Part shown: positions 7,866 to 14,890 of the stretch, in pieces
Layout of the letters: the number at the start of each line of letters is the position of its first letter
How positions within the stretch are numbered: the stretch's first letter is position 1
Assembly: GCA_001873285.1 (NCBI GenBank)
Contig: MNYV01000003.1
Span: forward strand, 1 to 21,159
Origin: Nitrospirae bacterium CG2_30_53_67
GTDB taxonomy: Bacteria; CG2-30-53-67
Direction: 5' to 3'
DNA length: 21,159 bases
Program-made: the position numbers and the translations under genes
Notes under the pieces: model-generated
Seen by the model: only the letters and a program-made list of their open reading frames with translations
Databases searched by the model: none
Told to the model about the DNA's origin: nothing

Positions 7866-9133
7866 TGAAGTTCGAACTGCTCATCGGCCTCCGGTATCTC
7901 AAATCCAAGCGCAAGAATGCCTTCGTCTCTCTGATCACCCTGATCTCCATTATCGGCGTGACCGTGGGGGTGATGGCGTTGATCATCGTCCTCGCGGTGA
8001 TGAACGGTTTTGAGGAGGACCTCAAGTCCAAGATCCTCGGGACCAACTCCCATGTCGTGGTCCTGCAGGCCGGCAAAGAAGGCATGTCCGGATACTCGGA
8101 AATCATGAAAAAGATCCATGGGACCCCCCATGTGGTTTCAGCGACCCCTTTTGTCCTGAACCAAGTCATGCTGACCACCCAGAATAACGTTTCAGGCGTC
8201 GTGATCCGCGGGATCATCCCCGAAGAGGAAGGCCGGGTCACGGACATCACCAGGAATATGGTCGAGGGAGACATCATGGACCTCTCCCGAAAGTCCGATC
8301 AACCCGATAAGAGCGAGGTTTACGGGATCGTCATCGGACGCGAGCTCTCCATGTCGCTGGGCGCTTACCTCGGAGACCCGGTCAATGTGGTCTCCCCCCT
8401 CGGCAGGATCACCCCCCTCGGCATGGTCCCCAAGATGACCCAGTTCCGGGTCGTGGGGATCTTCGATTCCGGACTCTATGAGTACGACACCGGGCTCGCC
8501 TATATCTCTCTCCCTCATGCGCAGAATTTCTTTGACATGGGTGACCGGGTGACGGGCATTGAGATCAAGCTTGACAATATCTATGCGGCCAAGGACGTCA
8601 GGAACAGGATTCAGGCGTCTCTCGGTCCAAACTACTGGGCCAAGGACTGGATGCAGATGAACCGGAACCTCTTTTCAGCTCTGAGACTGGAAAAAATCAC
8701 CATGTTCATCATCCTTTCGCTGATCATCCTGGTGGCCGCCCTGAACATCATCAGCACCCTGACCATGGTGGTCATGGAGAAGGGCAAAGAGATCGCCATT
8801 CTGAAATCCATGGGCGCACGGAGAAAGAGCATCATGCGGATCTTCATGGTGGAGGGGCTGATCATCGGGTTTCTGGGCACCGCCCTCGGGTGCATCTTCG
8901 GACTTCTCGTGGCCTTGAACCTGGAAACGATCGTCGGTTCCATAGAAAATTTCTTCCACTTCAAGATCATCGACAGTTCCGTCTATTACATTGACAAGCT
9001 CCCTTCCAAGGTCAACCCCATGGATGTCTTTCTGGTCGTCCTCGTCACCTTCCTGATCAGCCTCTTTTCCACCATGTATCCCTCGTACAAGGCCTCCAAA
9101 CTCGACCCGGTCGAGGCCATCCGGTACGAATAA
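7862..9133 (+). CDS. lolC: LolC/LolE-family lipoprotein-releasing ABC transporter permease
   Basis: Inner-membrane permease that, with the ATPase LolD, extracts outer-membrane lipoproteins and passes them to LolA. The protein has 423 residues, a typical length. An N-terminal cytoplasmic stretch (FELLIGLRYLKSKRKNAFVS) leads into the first helix, then a large periplasmic domain (about 50-270), then three helices of the FtsX type in the last 150 residues. The conserved coupling segment is AILKSMGARRKSIMRIF and the end is DPVEAIRYE, so the gene looks intact. A single LolC/E-type permease fits the LolF-like arrangement of many non-enteric bacteria, or a second copy lies elsewhere. lolD commonly follows lolC, but here the next genes are a restriction-modification pair; the ATPase must be encoded outside the window. 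Confidence 0.93.
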   Translation: MMKFELLIGLRYLKSKRKNAFVSLITLISIIGVTVGVMALIIVLAVMNGFEEDLKSKILGTNSHVVVLQAGKEGMSGYSEIMKKIHGTPHVVSATPFVLNQVMLTTQNNVSGVVIRGIIPEEEGRVTDITRNMVEGDIMDLSRKSDQPDKSEVYGIVIGRELSMSLGAYLGDPVNVVSPLGRITPLGMVPKMTQFRVVGIFDSGLYEYDTGLAYISLPHAQNFFDMGDRVTGIEIKLDNIYAAKDVRNRIQASLGPNYWAKDWMQMNRNLFSALRLEKITMFIILSLIILVAALNIISTLTMVVMEKGKEIAILKSMGARRKSIMRIFMVEGLIIGFLGTALGCIFGLLVALNLETIVGSIENFFHFKIIDSSVYYIDKLPSKVNPMDVFLVVLVTFLISLFSTMYPSYKASKLDPVEAIRYE

Positions 9134-9144
9134 CCCCTGGTTAA

Positions 9145-9150
9145 TATAAT
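9145..9150 (+). promoter_or_regulatory. Possible -10 element upstream of the restriction-modification pair
   Basis: A TATAAT lies 80 bp before the endonuclease start and just after the lolC stop. No good -35 is found at 16-18 bp spacing, so this is only a candidate for independent transcription of the restriction-modification genes. Confidence 0.3.
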
Positions 9151-9229
9151 GGTGAAACATGTCGACAAATGAAGATAAAACAAACGGATGAAGAACCAAT
9201 GACGCAAGCGTTAACATCGGGAGAATGAT

Positions 9230-9880
9230 ATGCAAAAACTCACAGTCCAACTTCTGAAATCCGAAGCAAAAGCCTTTGCCGACCGGGAATCAGGGCACAA
9301 AGAGAAATCGCTTTTCGGTGTGACGGACGGCAAAGCGGTCGGGACTTATCTGGAATACAAGTTCCAGGAAGCACTACAGAAGAAATACGAGTACGCGTGA
9401 GGTTCCTCGGCGAAAGGAATAGACTTTCCAAAACTGGATGTAGACATAAAAGTGACAAGCATTCGGCAGCCACAATCCTCCTGCCCCTTTAAATCGGCAC
9501 GACAAAAAATATATGGACTCGGTTATTCTCTCTTAGTTTTTGTATACGACAAGAAGGACGAGCGGAAAACGCGCACCGCTACATTGGACATCAAACATGT
9601 TATTTTTATCGAGAGCAGTCAGACCGGCGACTTTCAGACCACGACGGGAATCCTTAAAATATCGGACAATAACGGCAACGCTGATGATCTTGTCGCTTTC
9701 ATGACGGAGCGTTTTTTGCCTGTGGACGAGATTCAAGCTGCGGAATTGGCGAAAGAAATCCTCAAAACCAGACCGAAAGTCGGCTATCTGACCATCTCAA
9801 ACGCTTTACAGCGGAGGCTTCAGTACGCACGGGTCATTGAACAGGCCGGCAAAGTCAGCGGCGTACAGCGCATAGCATGA
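9230..9880 (+). pseudogene. Type II restriction endonuclease (PD-(D/E)xK), interrupted by an in-frame TGA
   Basis: An ATG at 9230 with GGGAG at 9219-9223 opens a frame that reaches an in-frame TGA at 9398-9400 (codon 57) and then continues uninterrupted in the same frame to 9880, 216 amino-acid positions plus the final stop. The two parts together read as one restriction-endonuclease-like protein. There is an N-terminal helix with GTYLEYKFQEAL (38-49), then GSSAKGIDFP and VDIKVTS, giving a PD-(D/E)xK-like pair Asp65 and Asp72-x-Lys74. QPQSSCPFKSARQKIYGLGY follows, and the C-terminal part is intact. A single CGA-to-TGA change would explain the break. A downstream start (GTG at 9452) would omit the catalytic acidic residues, so an active enzyme is unlikely without readthrough. 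The final stop overlaps the methyltransferase start (ATGA at 9877-9880), as expected for a functional pair before the mutation. Codon choice differs from lolC. Confidence 0.78.
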
Positions 9881-11448
9881 CGATCAAAAAAACAAAAATT
9901 GAATTCGGAGATTTTCAGACGCCCCGCGATTTGGCCAGCGCTGTTACGACCTTCCTCCGCGACGCGGGCATTTCACCGTCCGTTATCGTGGAACCGACGT
10001 GCGGCCGCGGCAGTTTTGTACTTGCGGCACATGATGTTTTTTCTAAAGCGCGTCAGATATTCGCTTTCGACATAAATGGCGCCTATATCTCAGCTTTACG
10101 TAAAGAAGTCCGTGATGCACACGGCTTTTATTGGCATGTGACCCGGCAGGATTTCTTCGCCTACAATTGGAAAGAGTTCTTCGCGACGTTTCGCGGTGAA
10201 ATTCTCGTCCTGGGAAATCCTCCATGGGTTACCAATGCCTCTCTCGGAGCATTGGGAAGCGACAATCTTCCTAAGAAAACAAACTTCCAAAATCACGTCG
10301 GTTTTGCCGCGAAGACCGGCAAGGCCGACTTCGACATTTCAGAATGGATGTTGATCAAACTCCTCGAAGCCCTTGATGGACGGCGCGGCAGCCTGGCCAT
10401 GCTTTGTAAGACTTCAACCGCGCGGAAAGTGCTCAGGCATGGCTGGCTCAATCGGTTTAATATCGGTAAGGCAAGCCTTCATTTGATAGACGCTGCTAAG
10501 CATTTTGATGTTTCGGTTGACGCTTGTTTGCTAATTGTTCACACCGGCGTTCCGGACCTGTTGTCTACGGCAGGTGTATATGCAGACCTTTCTTTCGATC
10601 ATAAACTGACGACATTCGGTCTCGTAGGTAGAGACCTGGTCGCGGATGTTGACGAATATCAACGGTTGCGCGAGCTCGACGGTATTGCCTATTATACATG
10701 GCGCTCTGGCGTGAAACACGATGCGGCTTCCGTCATGGAGTTCAGTAAGTCCGGCGAGACACTGGTCAACGGTTCTGGTGAACAGGTCAAGATTGAACCG
10801 ACCTACCTTTATCCGTTGTTGAAGTCTTCCGACCTCGCCAATGACAGGCTTATACCGAAACGCTCTGTTCTTGTTACTCAACGCAAGCCCGGTGATGACA
10901 CGGAGTCTATTGCGAGAGCCGCTCCGAAGACGTGGGCTTACCTGCTGCGTCACGCGGAGGTTCTGGATCGGCGTCAGAGCATAATCTATCAGAAGCGACC
11001 GCGGTTCTCTGTATTCGGCGTCGGAGACTATACTTTCTCTCCATGGAAGGTGGCGATCTCCGGCCTCTACAAGAATTGCCGATTCGTAGTCGTCGGAAAG
11101 TACAAGAACAAGCCGGTGGTTTTAGACGATACCTGTTACTCCATTCCTTGTGGTTCCGAGGAAGAGGCAACTTTCGCAAGTCTTCTGCTCAATTCCGACA
11201 TCGCAAAGCGGTTCCTTCATTCTCTCGTGTTCTTCGATGCAAAGAGACCAGTTACTATTGACGTGCTTAATCGTATTGATTTGAAACGAGTGGCAGAAAG
11301 GCTCGGTTTAGAAAGAGAAGCACGTTCATACCTCAGAGATGCTGCGATGTTTGAGAGCCAACAAGGTCTGCTCGTCTTTGAAAAACAAGCGCAGTATCTA
11401 ACCAATCGCTCAAGAGGGACGCGGCTAAAAAGCCGCCGCGCCCCTTAG
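9877..11448 (+). CDS. N6-adenine DNA methyltransferase of a type II restriction-modification system
   Basis: This 523-residue enzyme transfers a methyl group from S-adenosylmethionine to adenine in a recognition sequence. The N-terminus has FGDFQTPRDLA. The SAM-binding motif I is VEPTCGRGSF (38-47), and the catalytic motif IV is NPPW (114-117). Residues from about 300 onward (YLYPLLKSSDL, then YTFSPWKVAISG) would form the target-recognition part, and the architecture resembles Eco57I-like gamma-type N6 methyltransferases. The start overlaps the stop of the broken endonuclease gene by 4 bp. The gene is intact, so the genome is probably still methylated. Codon use appears less GC-biased (more CGT, GTT, TTT) than in lysS or lolC, pointing to horizontal acquisition. 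The last codons lie in a small GC hairpin (GCGGCT-AAAA-AGCCGC, 11421-11436) with no T-run. The recognition site cannot be read from the sequence. Confidence 0.88.
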   Translation: MTIKKTKIEFGDFQTPRDLASAVTTFLRDAGISPSVIVEPTCGRGSFVLAAHDVFSKARQIFAFDINGAYISALRKEVRDAHGFYWHVTRQDFFAYNWKEFFATFRGEILVLGNPPWVTNASLGALGSDNLPKKTNFQNHVGFAAKTGKADFDISEWMLIKLLEALDGRRGSLAMLCKTSTARKVLRHGWLNRFNIGKASLHLIDAAKHFDVSVDACLLIVHTGVPDLLSTAGVYADLSFDHKLTTFGLVGRDLVADVDEYQRLRELDGIAYYTWRSGVKHDAASVMEFSKSGETLVNGSGEQVKIEPTYLYPLLKSSDLANDRLIPKRSVLVTQRKPGDDTESIARAAPKTWAYLLRHAEVLDRRQSIIYQKRPRFSVFGVGDYTFSPWKVAISGLYKNCRFVVVGKYKNKPVVLDDTCYSIPCGSEEEATFASLLLNSDIAKRFLHSLVFFDAKRPVTIDVLNRIDLKRVAERLGLEREARSYLRDAAMFESQQGLLVFEKQAQYLTNRSRGTRLKSRRAP

Positions 11449-11573
11449 CTCATCGTTAACCCCCCCAGAATAACGGACACTCCATCGCCTTGAAACACCG
11501 AAATGTCCACATTCCTCTGTACACGGTGTAAGCCGCGCAGGAGTTTCCCATGATGATTCTTGCAAAAAGTTTA

Positions 11574-11602
11574 TTGCCCGCTGCGGCCTTTCTTGATATA
11601 AT
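11574..11602 (+). promoter_or_regulatory. Sigma-70 type promoter of the pilT-like gene
   Basis: TTGCCC (11574-11579), a 17-bp spacer and a perfect TATAAT (11597-11602) lie 54 bp before the preferred start at 11657. This gives the gene its own promoter after the restriction-modification island. Confidence 0.7.
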
Positions 11603-11656
11603 TAAATAAATCGGAAATCTTTATAAATGCTGGAATATCTCATTTATGGAGGTATC

Positions 11657-13219
11657 ATGACCGGAACGGAGACCATCAAAGGCACGAAATTGGGCGCTCT
11701 CCTGATCCAGAACAAGATCATCACCGAGGAGCAATTAAAAGAGGCCCTGAAACGTCAATATCAGCAGGGGGGATTTCTCGGGACCAACCTGGTCATGCTG
11801 GGTTATATCGATGAAGAGACCCTTCTGCATATCCTGAGCACCAAGCTCGGAATCCAGAGCATCAGTCTGACCGGGATAGAAATCACTCCCATGCTCCAGA
11901 GGATGCTCCCGTTCGACAAGGTGAAACTCCACAATGTCCTCCCCATCGCCCTGGAAGGAAACACCTTTATCGTCGCCATGGCCGACCCCACGGACCTCAA
12001 GGTCCAGAATGACCTGGAATACACCCTGAACCGCTCGGTCCGGGGAGTCCTGGCTTCGGAAACCGAAATCCTGGAAGCCGTTGAATTCTTCGAACGAGAA
12101 GGATACGGCATCAAGACCTACGTTAAAACCGCAAAGAGCTCATCGAGAATGAACAGAAAACTCGACCTGAGAGAACTCCTGACGGCAACCGCCAAGAAAA
12201 AAGCATCCGACCTGCTCATCACTGCGGGGGTCCCGCCGAGTCTGAAACTGAACAATGAAATTATCCGGCTGGATTACCCGTCGCTGACGCCGGGCCAGGT
12301 GGAGGAGCTGGTTCTTTCCATCCTGACCGAGAACCAGAGACTGAAATTCGACAAACAGTCCGAGCTTGACTTTGCCTATTCACTCTTTGATGTGGGGCGT
12401 TTCAGGGTCAACGTCTACAAGCAGAGGAATTCCCTCTCCCTGACGGCCAGGAACCTCATGGATAACATCCCGTCATTCCAGGAGCTGGGGCTCCCCGCAT
12501 GGATCAAGGATTTCGCCCTCAAGTCCCAGGGAATGATCCTGATCACCGGCCCGGCCGGCCACGGAAAATCCACCACCATCGCCTCGATCATTGAGTACAT
12601 CAACAGCCACAGAAAATGCAACATCATTACCATCGAAGATCCGATCGAGTTTCTCCTGCAGCACAAAAACAGTAATGTGAATCAGCGGGAGGTGGGTACG
12701 GATACGGAATCCTTCTCCATGGGGCTCAAACATATCTTCCGGCAGAGCCCGGATGTGATCATGATCGGAGAACTCAGAGACTATGAGAGCATCTCCATCG
12801 CCGTCAGCGCGGCGGAAACCGGGCATCTCATCCTGGGGACGCTCCACACATTAAACGCAACCAGCACCATTGACCGGCTGATCAACGTCTTTCCCGGAGA
12901 ACAGCAAAATCAGGTCCGCGCACAACTCGCCGAATCGCTGCTCCTGATTCTTTCTCAACGTCTTGTTGCGACATCGGACGGGAAAAGAAGGATCCTGGCG
13001 TACGAAAAACTCATCAATTCGACTCGGGTCAAAAACCTGATCCGGAACAAGAAGACTCATCTGATCCGCACCCAGATGATGAACGACAAGGAAGATTTCG
13101 AAATCATCGACGCGAGTCTCGGCAGACTCGTGAACGAGGGAAAGATCCTCTACGAAGAGGCCATCAAGTTCGCGGACAACGAGAGCTTGTTTTCAGAGAC
13201 GGCAAAGAAGAAACCCTGA
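11657..13219 (+). CDS. pilT: PilT-type retraction ATPase with N-terminal MshEN-like domain
   Basis: Hexameric motor ATPase of the type IV pilus retraction class; 520 residues from ATG 11657, chosen because GGAGG is at 11648-11652 (an ATG at 11627 would add ten residues without a clear ribosome site). Residues 11-70 carry two tandem MshEN-type motifs (KLGALLIQNKIITEEQL, then LGTNLVMLGYIDEETLL); in MshE-like ATPases such motifs bind cyclic-di-GMP. The PilT core begins near 168. Walker A is GPAGHGKST (298-306), the Asp-box region is IITIEDPIEF, Walker B is DVIMIGELRD (366-375), and the His box is TGHLILGTLHT (388-398). The C-terminal RVKNLIRNKK corresponds to the AIRNLIRE motif of PilT. Canonical PilT is about 350 residues and lacks the first 160 residues. 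The gene converges on the DUF4388 operon. No pilin or PilB/PilC genes are in the window, so its system is uncertain. Confidence 0.88.
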   Translation: MTGTETIKGTKLGALLIQNKIITEEQLKEALKRQYQQGGFLGTNLVMLGYIDEETLLHILSTKLGIQSISLTGIEITPMLQRMLPFDKVKLHNVLPIALEGNTFIVAMADPTDLKVQNDLEYTLNRSVRGVLASETEILEAVEFFEREGYGIKTYVKTAKSSSRMNRKLDLRELLTATAKKKASDLLITAGVPPSLKLNNEIIRLDYPSLTPGQVEELVLSILTENQRLKFDKQSELDFAYSLFDVGRFRVNVYKQRNSLSLTARNLMDNIPSFQELGLPAWIKDFALKSQGMILITGPAGHGKSTTIASIIEYINSHRKCNIITIEDPIEFLLQHKNSNVNQREVGTDTESFSMGLKHIFRQSPDVIMIGELRDYESISIAVSAAETGHLILGTLHTLNATSTIDRLINVFPGEQQNQVRAQLAESLLLILSQRLVATSDGKRRILAYEKLINSTRVKNLIRNKKTHLIRTQMMNDKEDFEIIDASLGRLVNEGKILYEEAIKFADNESLFSETAKKKP

Positions 13220-13262
13220 ACGTCCATCCGCCGGGATATGCGGGATATTTCCTTTCGGGAAT

Positions 13263-13592
13263 TCAGGATCCGTTCATATCCGCGAGTTCTTCCTCCAGAT
13301 CAGAGGACTCCTCCAAAAGGCCGGGTTCATCCTTGGCGATCCTGGACGCTGCGCGTTCAAGGGCCTTTCTGACCTCCGGAATCAAATAGTAGTCTTCCAG
13401 AGGAAACCGGCATAGGAGGAGAGAAAGCAGATCGGCCTTATCCGGAACGGTCAGATCCTTCCGGATGATCATCATCGGTTCCCCTTTGATCCGGCAGAGG
13501 CCGCCCCGGCTTTTGCACTTTTCATAACGAACCTTGATGGACATTTTCTGAGCCAGGGCTTCCAACTGTTCCAGCATTTCTCTTGAATTCAT
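13263..13592 (-). CDS. Hypothetical protein, small and soluble
   Basis: A 109-residue protein with no signal peptide or membrane segment. A central part has KCKSRGGLCRIKGEPMMIIR, with two cysteines seven residues apart, then an alpha-helical LIPEVRKALERAASRI and a strongly acidic C-terminus (EESSDLEEELADMNGS). It starts 15 bp after the stop of the DUF4388 protein gene and is the last gene of the minus-strand run from pgsA. The order of basic core and acidic tail looks like a compact folded domain that could bind a partner. No family name is recognised, and the function is unknown. Confidence 0.7.
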   Translation of the reverse strand: MNSREMLEQLEALAQKMSIKVRYEKCKSRGGLCRIKGEPMMIIRKDLTVPDKADLLSLLLCRFPLEDYYLIPEVRKALERAASRIAKDEPGLLEESSDLEEELADMNGS

Positions 13593-13607
13593 ATCTCCCT
13601 CAATCCG

Positions 13608-14858
13608 TCAGAGACGCGTTTCGGCCAGCAGGTCATCATCGGTGCCTTCCCGCCGGTCTTCTCCCGAACTCCTTACCGTGATCGTCCTCCCTTTCACCTC
13701 AAGACGGTATGCCTCCCCCCACGGGTCCACGACCTCATTCTTTTCAAGAATGATTTCCTGAACCAGATCATTCAGAGCGCCGGGGAAGGATTCCGTCTCA
13801 AGGTAGTAGACCTTGGAAGCCGAAAGAATCCGGTCCATCTCCTGTAAGGCATGGACCTGTCTGATCAGTTCAAACCGATAAGCCATATTCCTTGTCACAT
13901 CAAACAAGATCCCGGCGCCCGGCCGCCTGGAAGCCGTGAACAAGAAAAGCACCGCCGACAACATGATGGCATAAGCAGCGAGGTTCCTCAAGATTTTTCT
14001 GACCCGCCGCCTCTTCCTGTCGATTTCCTCAACTCCTAAGACCGGGGGCTCCTCTCCAACAGGCAGGATCAATCCGGCGGAGACAAGATTAAACAGCGCC
14101 TTGCTGGTTTCAAACTCTCCGATCAGGCTGATATCGACCAGTTTCCGGACGGATCTTTCACCGTCCACGAGGCTGTATATTTTCTCTTCCTCATGGCTCA
14201 GGGGGAAATCTTTCTGCAGGGCCTTCCCTCTATCCTTAAGGGATTTATTTTGCTGTGACTCATCAAACATCATGTCGATGGCGCTGTCAATGTCACCCGC
14301 AAGCGCTTTGTCTGCCCGTTTTTCATCCGCTTTTTTGAAGACGAGGACATCGGAAGATACAACCCGGCGTACTAGCGGCCACTCGTCCGTGAGACGCATA
14401 CTCTCCATGAGGATCCCGTCACAGGGAATCGGGGCCGTATTATCCTTGTCATAATTCACGGGAACCTGCTCAAATCTGTAGTCCCCTTCTTTCCACTCGA
14501 AGATCTTGAAAACCGTCTCTCTGACCTGAAGCTGGATGATGGAGGAGAGATCCTTGCGGTGCACCATCTTTTCCTGTATGAGGATGTGTCCTAATTTTTG
14601 CCCCGTCTCCTTCTGGACGGCAAGAATCCTTTCAAGGTCTTGATCGGTGATCAGTTCCGCCCTGACCAGGATCTGCCCCAGGAGCCGGCCTTTGCCCTTA
14701 TGATAGGATTCGGCGGCCACGACCATGCCGTTCTCAAAGGTCACGGTGACGGTGTCTTGATCCGAGGTCAGGGTCAAGATCCCTGTTTTTTTCTGCATCC
14801 CGATGAGCTGCAGGATGTCCGTCATGCCGAAATCCTTGATCTTGCCTTCAAGGGCCAT
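13608..14858 (-). CDS. DUF4388 (PATAN)-MshEN-like protein with TM helix and GspG-like C-terminal domain
   Basis: A 416-residue protein of mixed architecture. Residues 1-55 form a DUF4388/PATAN domain (MALEGKIKDFGMTDILQLIG). Residues 58-110 hold two tandem MshEN-like motifs (LLGQILVRAELITDQDL and LGHILIQEKMVHRKDL). Residues 225-265 form a winged helix (IYSLVDGERSVRKLV). A basic stretch (RKRRRVRKILR) precedes a transmembrane helix at about 293-309. The extracytoplasmic end resembles the C-terminal half of type II secretion major pseudopilin GspG: FPGALNDLV, DPWGEAYRL (378-386) and SSGEDRREGTDDDL (397-410), the last like the calcium-binding loop of GspG. The N-terminus would be cytoplasmic and the GspG-like part periplasmic. 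It follows the TPR membrane protein gene by 32 bp. It may couple a cytoplasmic regulatory module to pilus or secretion machinery (inference). Confidence 0.8.
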   Translation of the reverse strand: MALEGKIKDFGMTDILQLIGMQKKTGILTLTSDQDTVTVTFENGMVVAAESYHKGKGRLLGQILVRAELITDQDLERILAVQKETGQKLGHILIQEKMVHRKDLSSIIQLQVRETVFKIFEWKEGDYRFEQVPVNYDKDNTAPIPCDGILMESMRLTDEWPLVRRVVSSDVLVFKKADEKRADKALAGDIDSAIDMMFDESQQNKSLKDRGKALQKDFPLSHEEEKIYSLVDGERSVRKLVDISLIGEFETSKALFNLVSAGLILPVGEEPPVLGVEEIDRKRRRVRKILRNLAAYAIMLSAVLFLFTASRRPGAGILFDVTRNMAYRFELIRQVHALQEMDRILSASKVYYLETESFPGALNDLVQEIILEKNEVVDPWGEAYRLEVKGRTITVRSSGEDRREGTDDDLLAETRL

Positions 14859-14890
14859 GGAGCAACCTCAATAAAAGATATGCAATCAGA

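Noticed and set aside
9452-9880. Independent 142-residue gene starting at GTG 9452
   Set aside because: The same frame runs back through the catalytic residues to the TGA and beyond to 9230. It is the 3' part of the broken endonuclease.
11421-11436. GC-rich hairpin as a Rho-independent terminator after the methyltransferase gene
   Set aside because: It lies within the last codons and is followed by C-rich sequence rather than a run of T.
13220-13262. Terminator between the convergent pilT-like gene and the 109-residue protein gene
   Set aside because: Only a weak four-base-pair stem can be drawn and there is no clear T-run on either strand.
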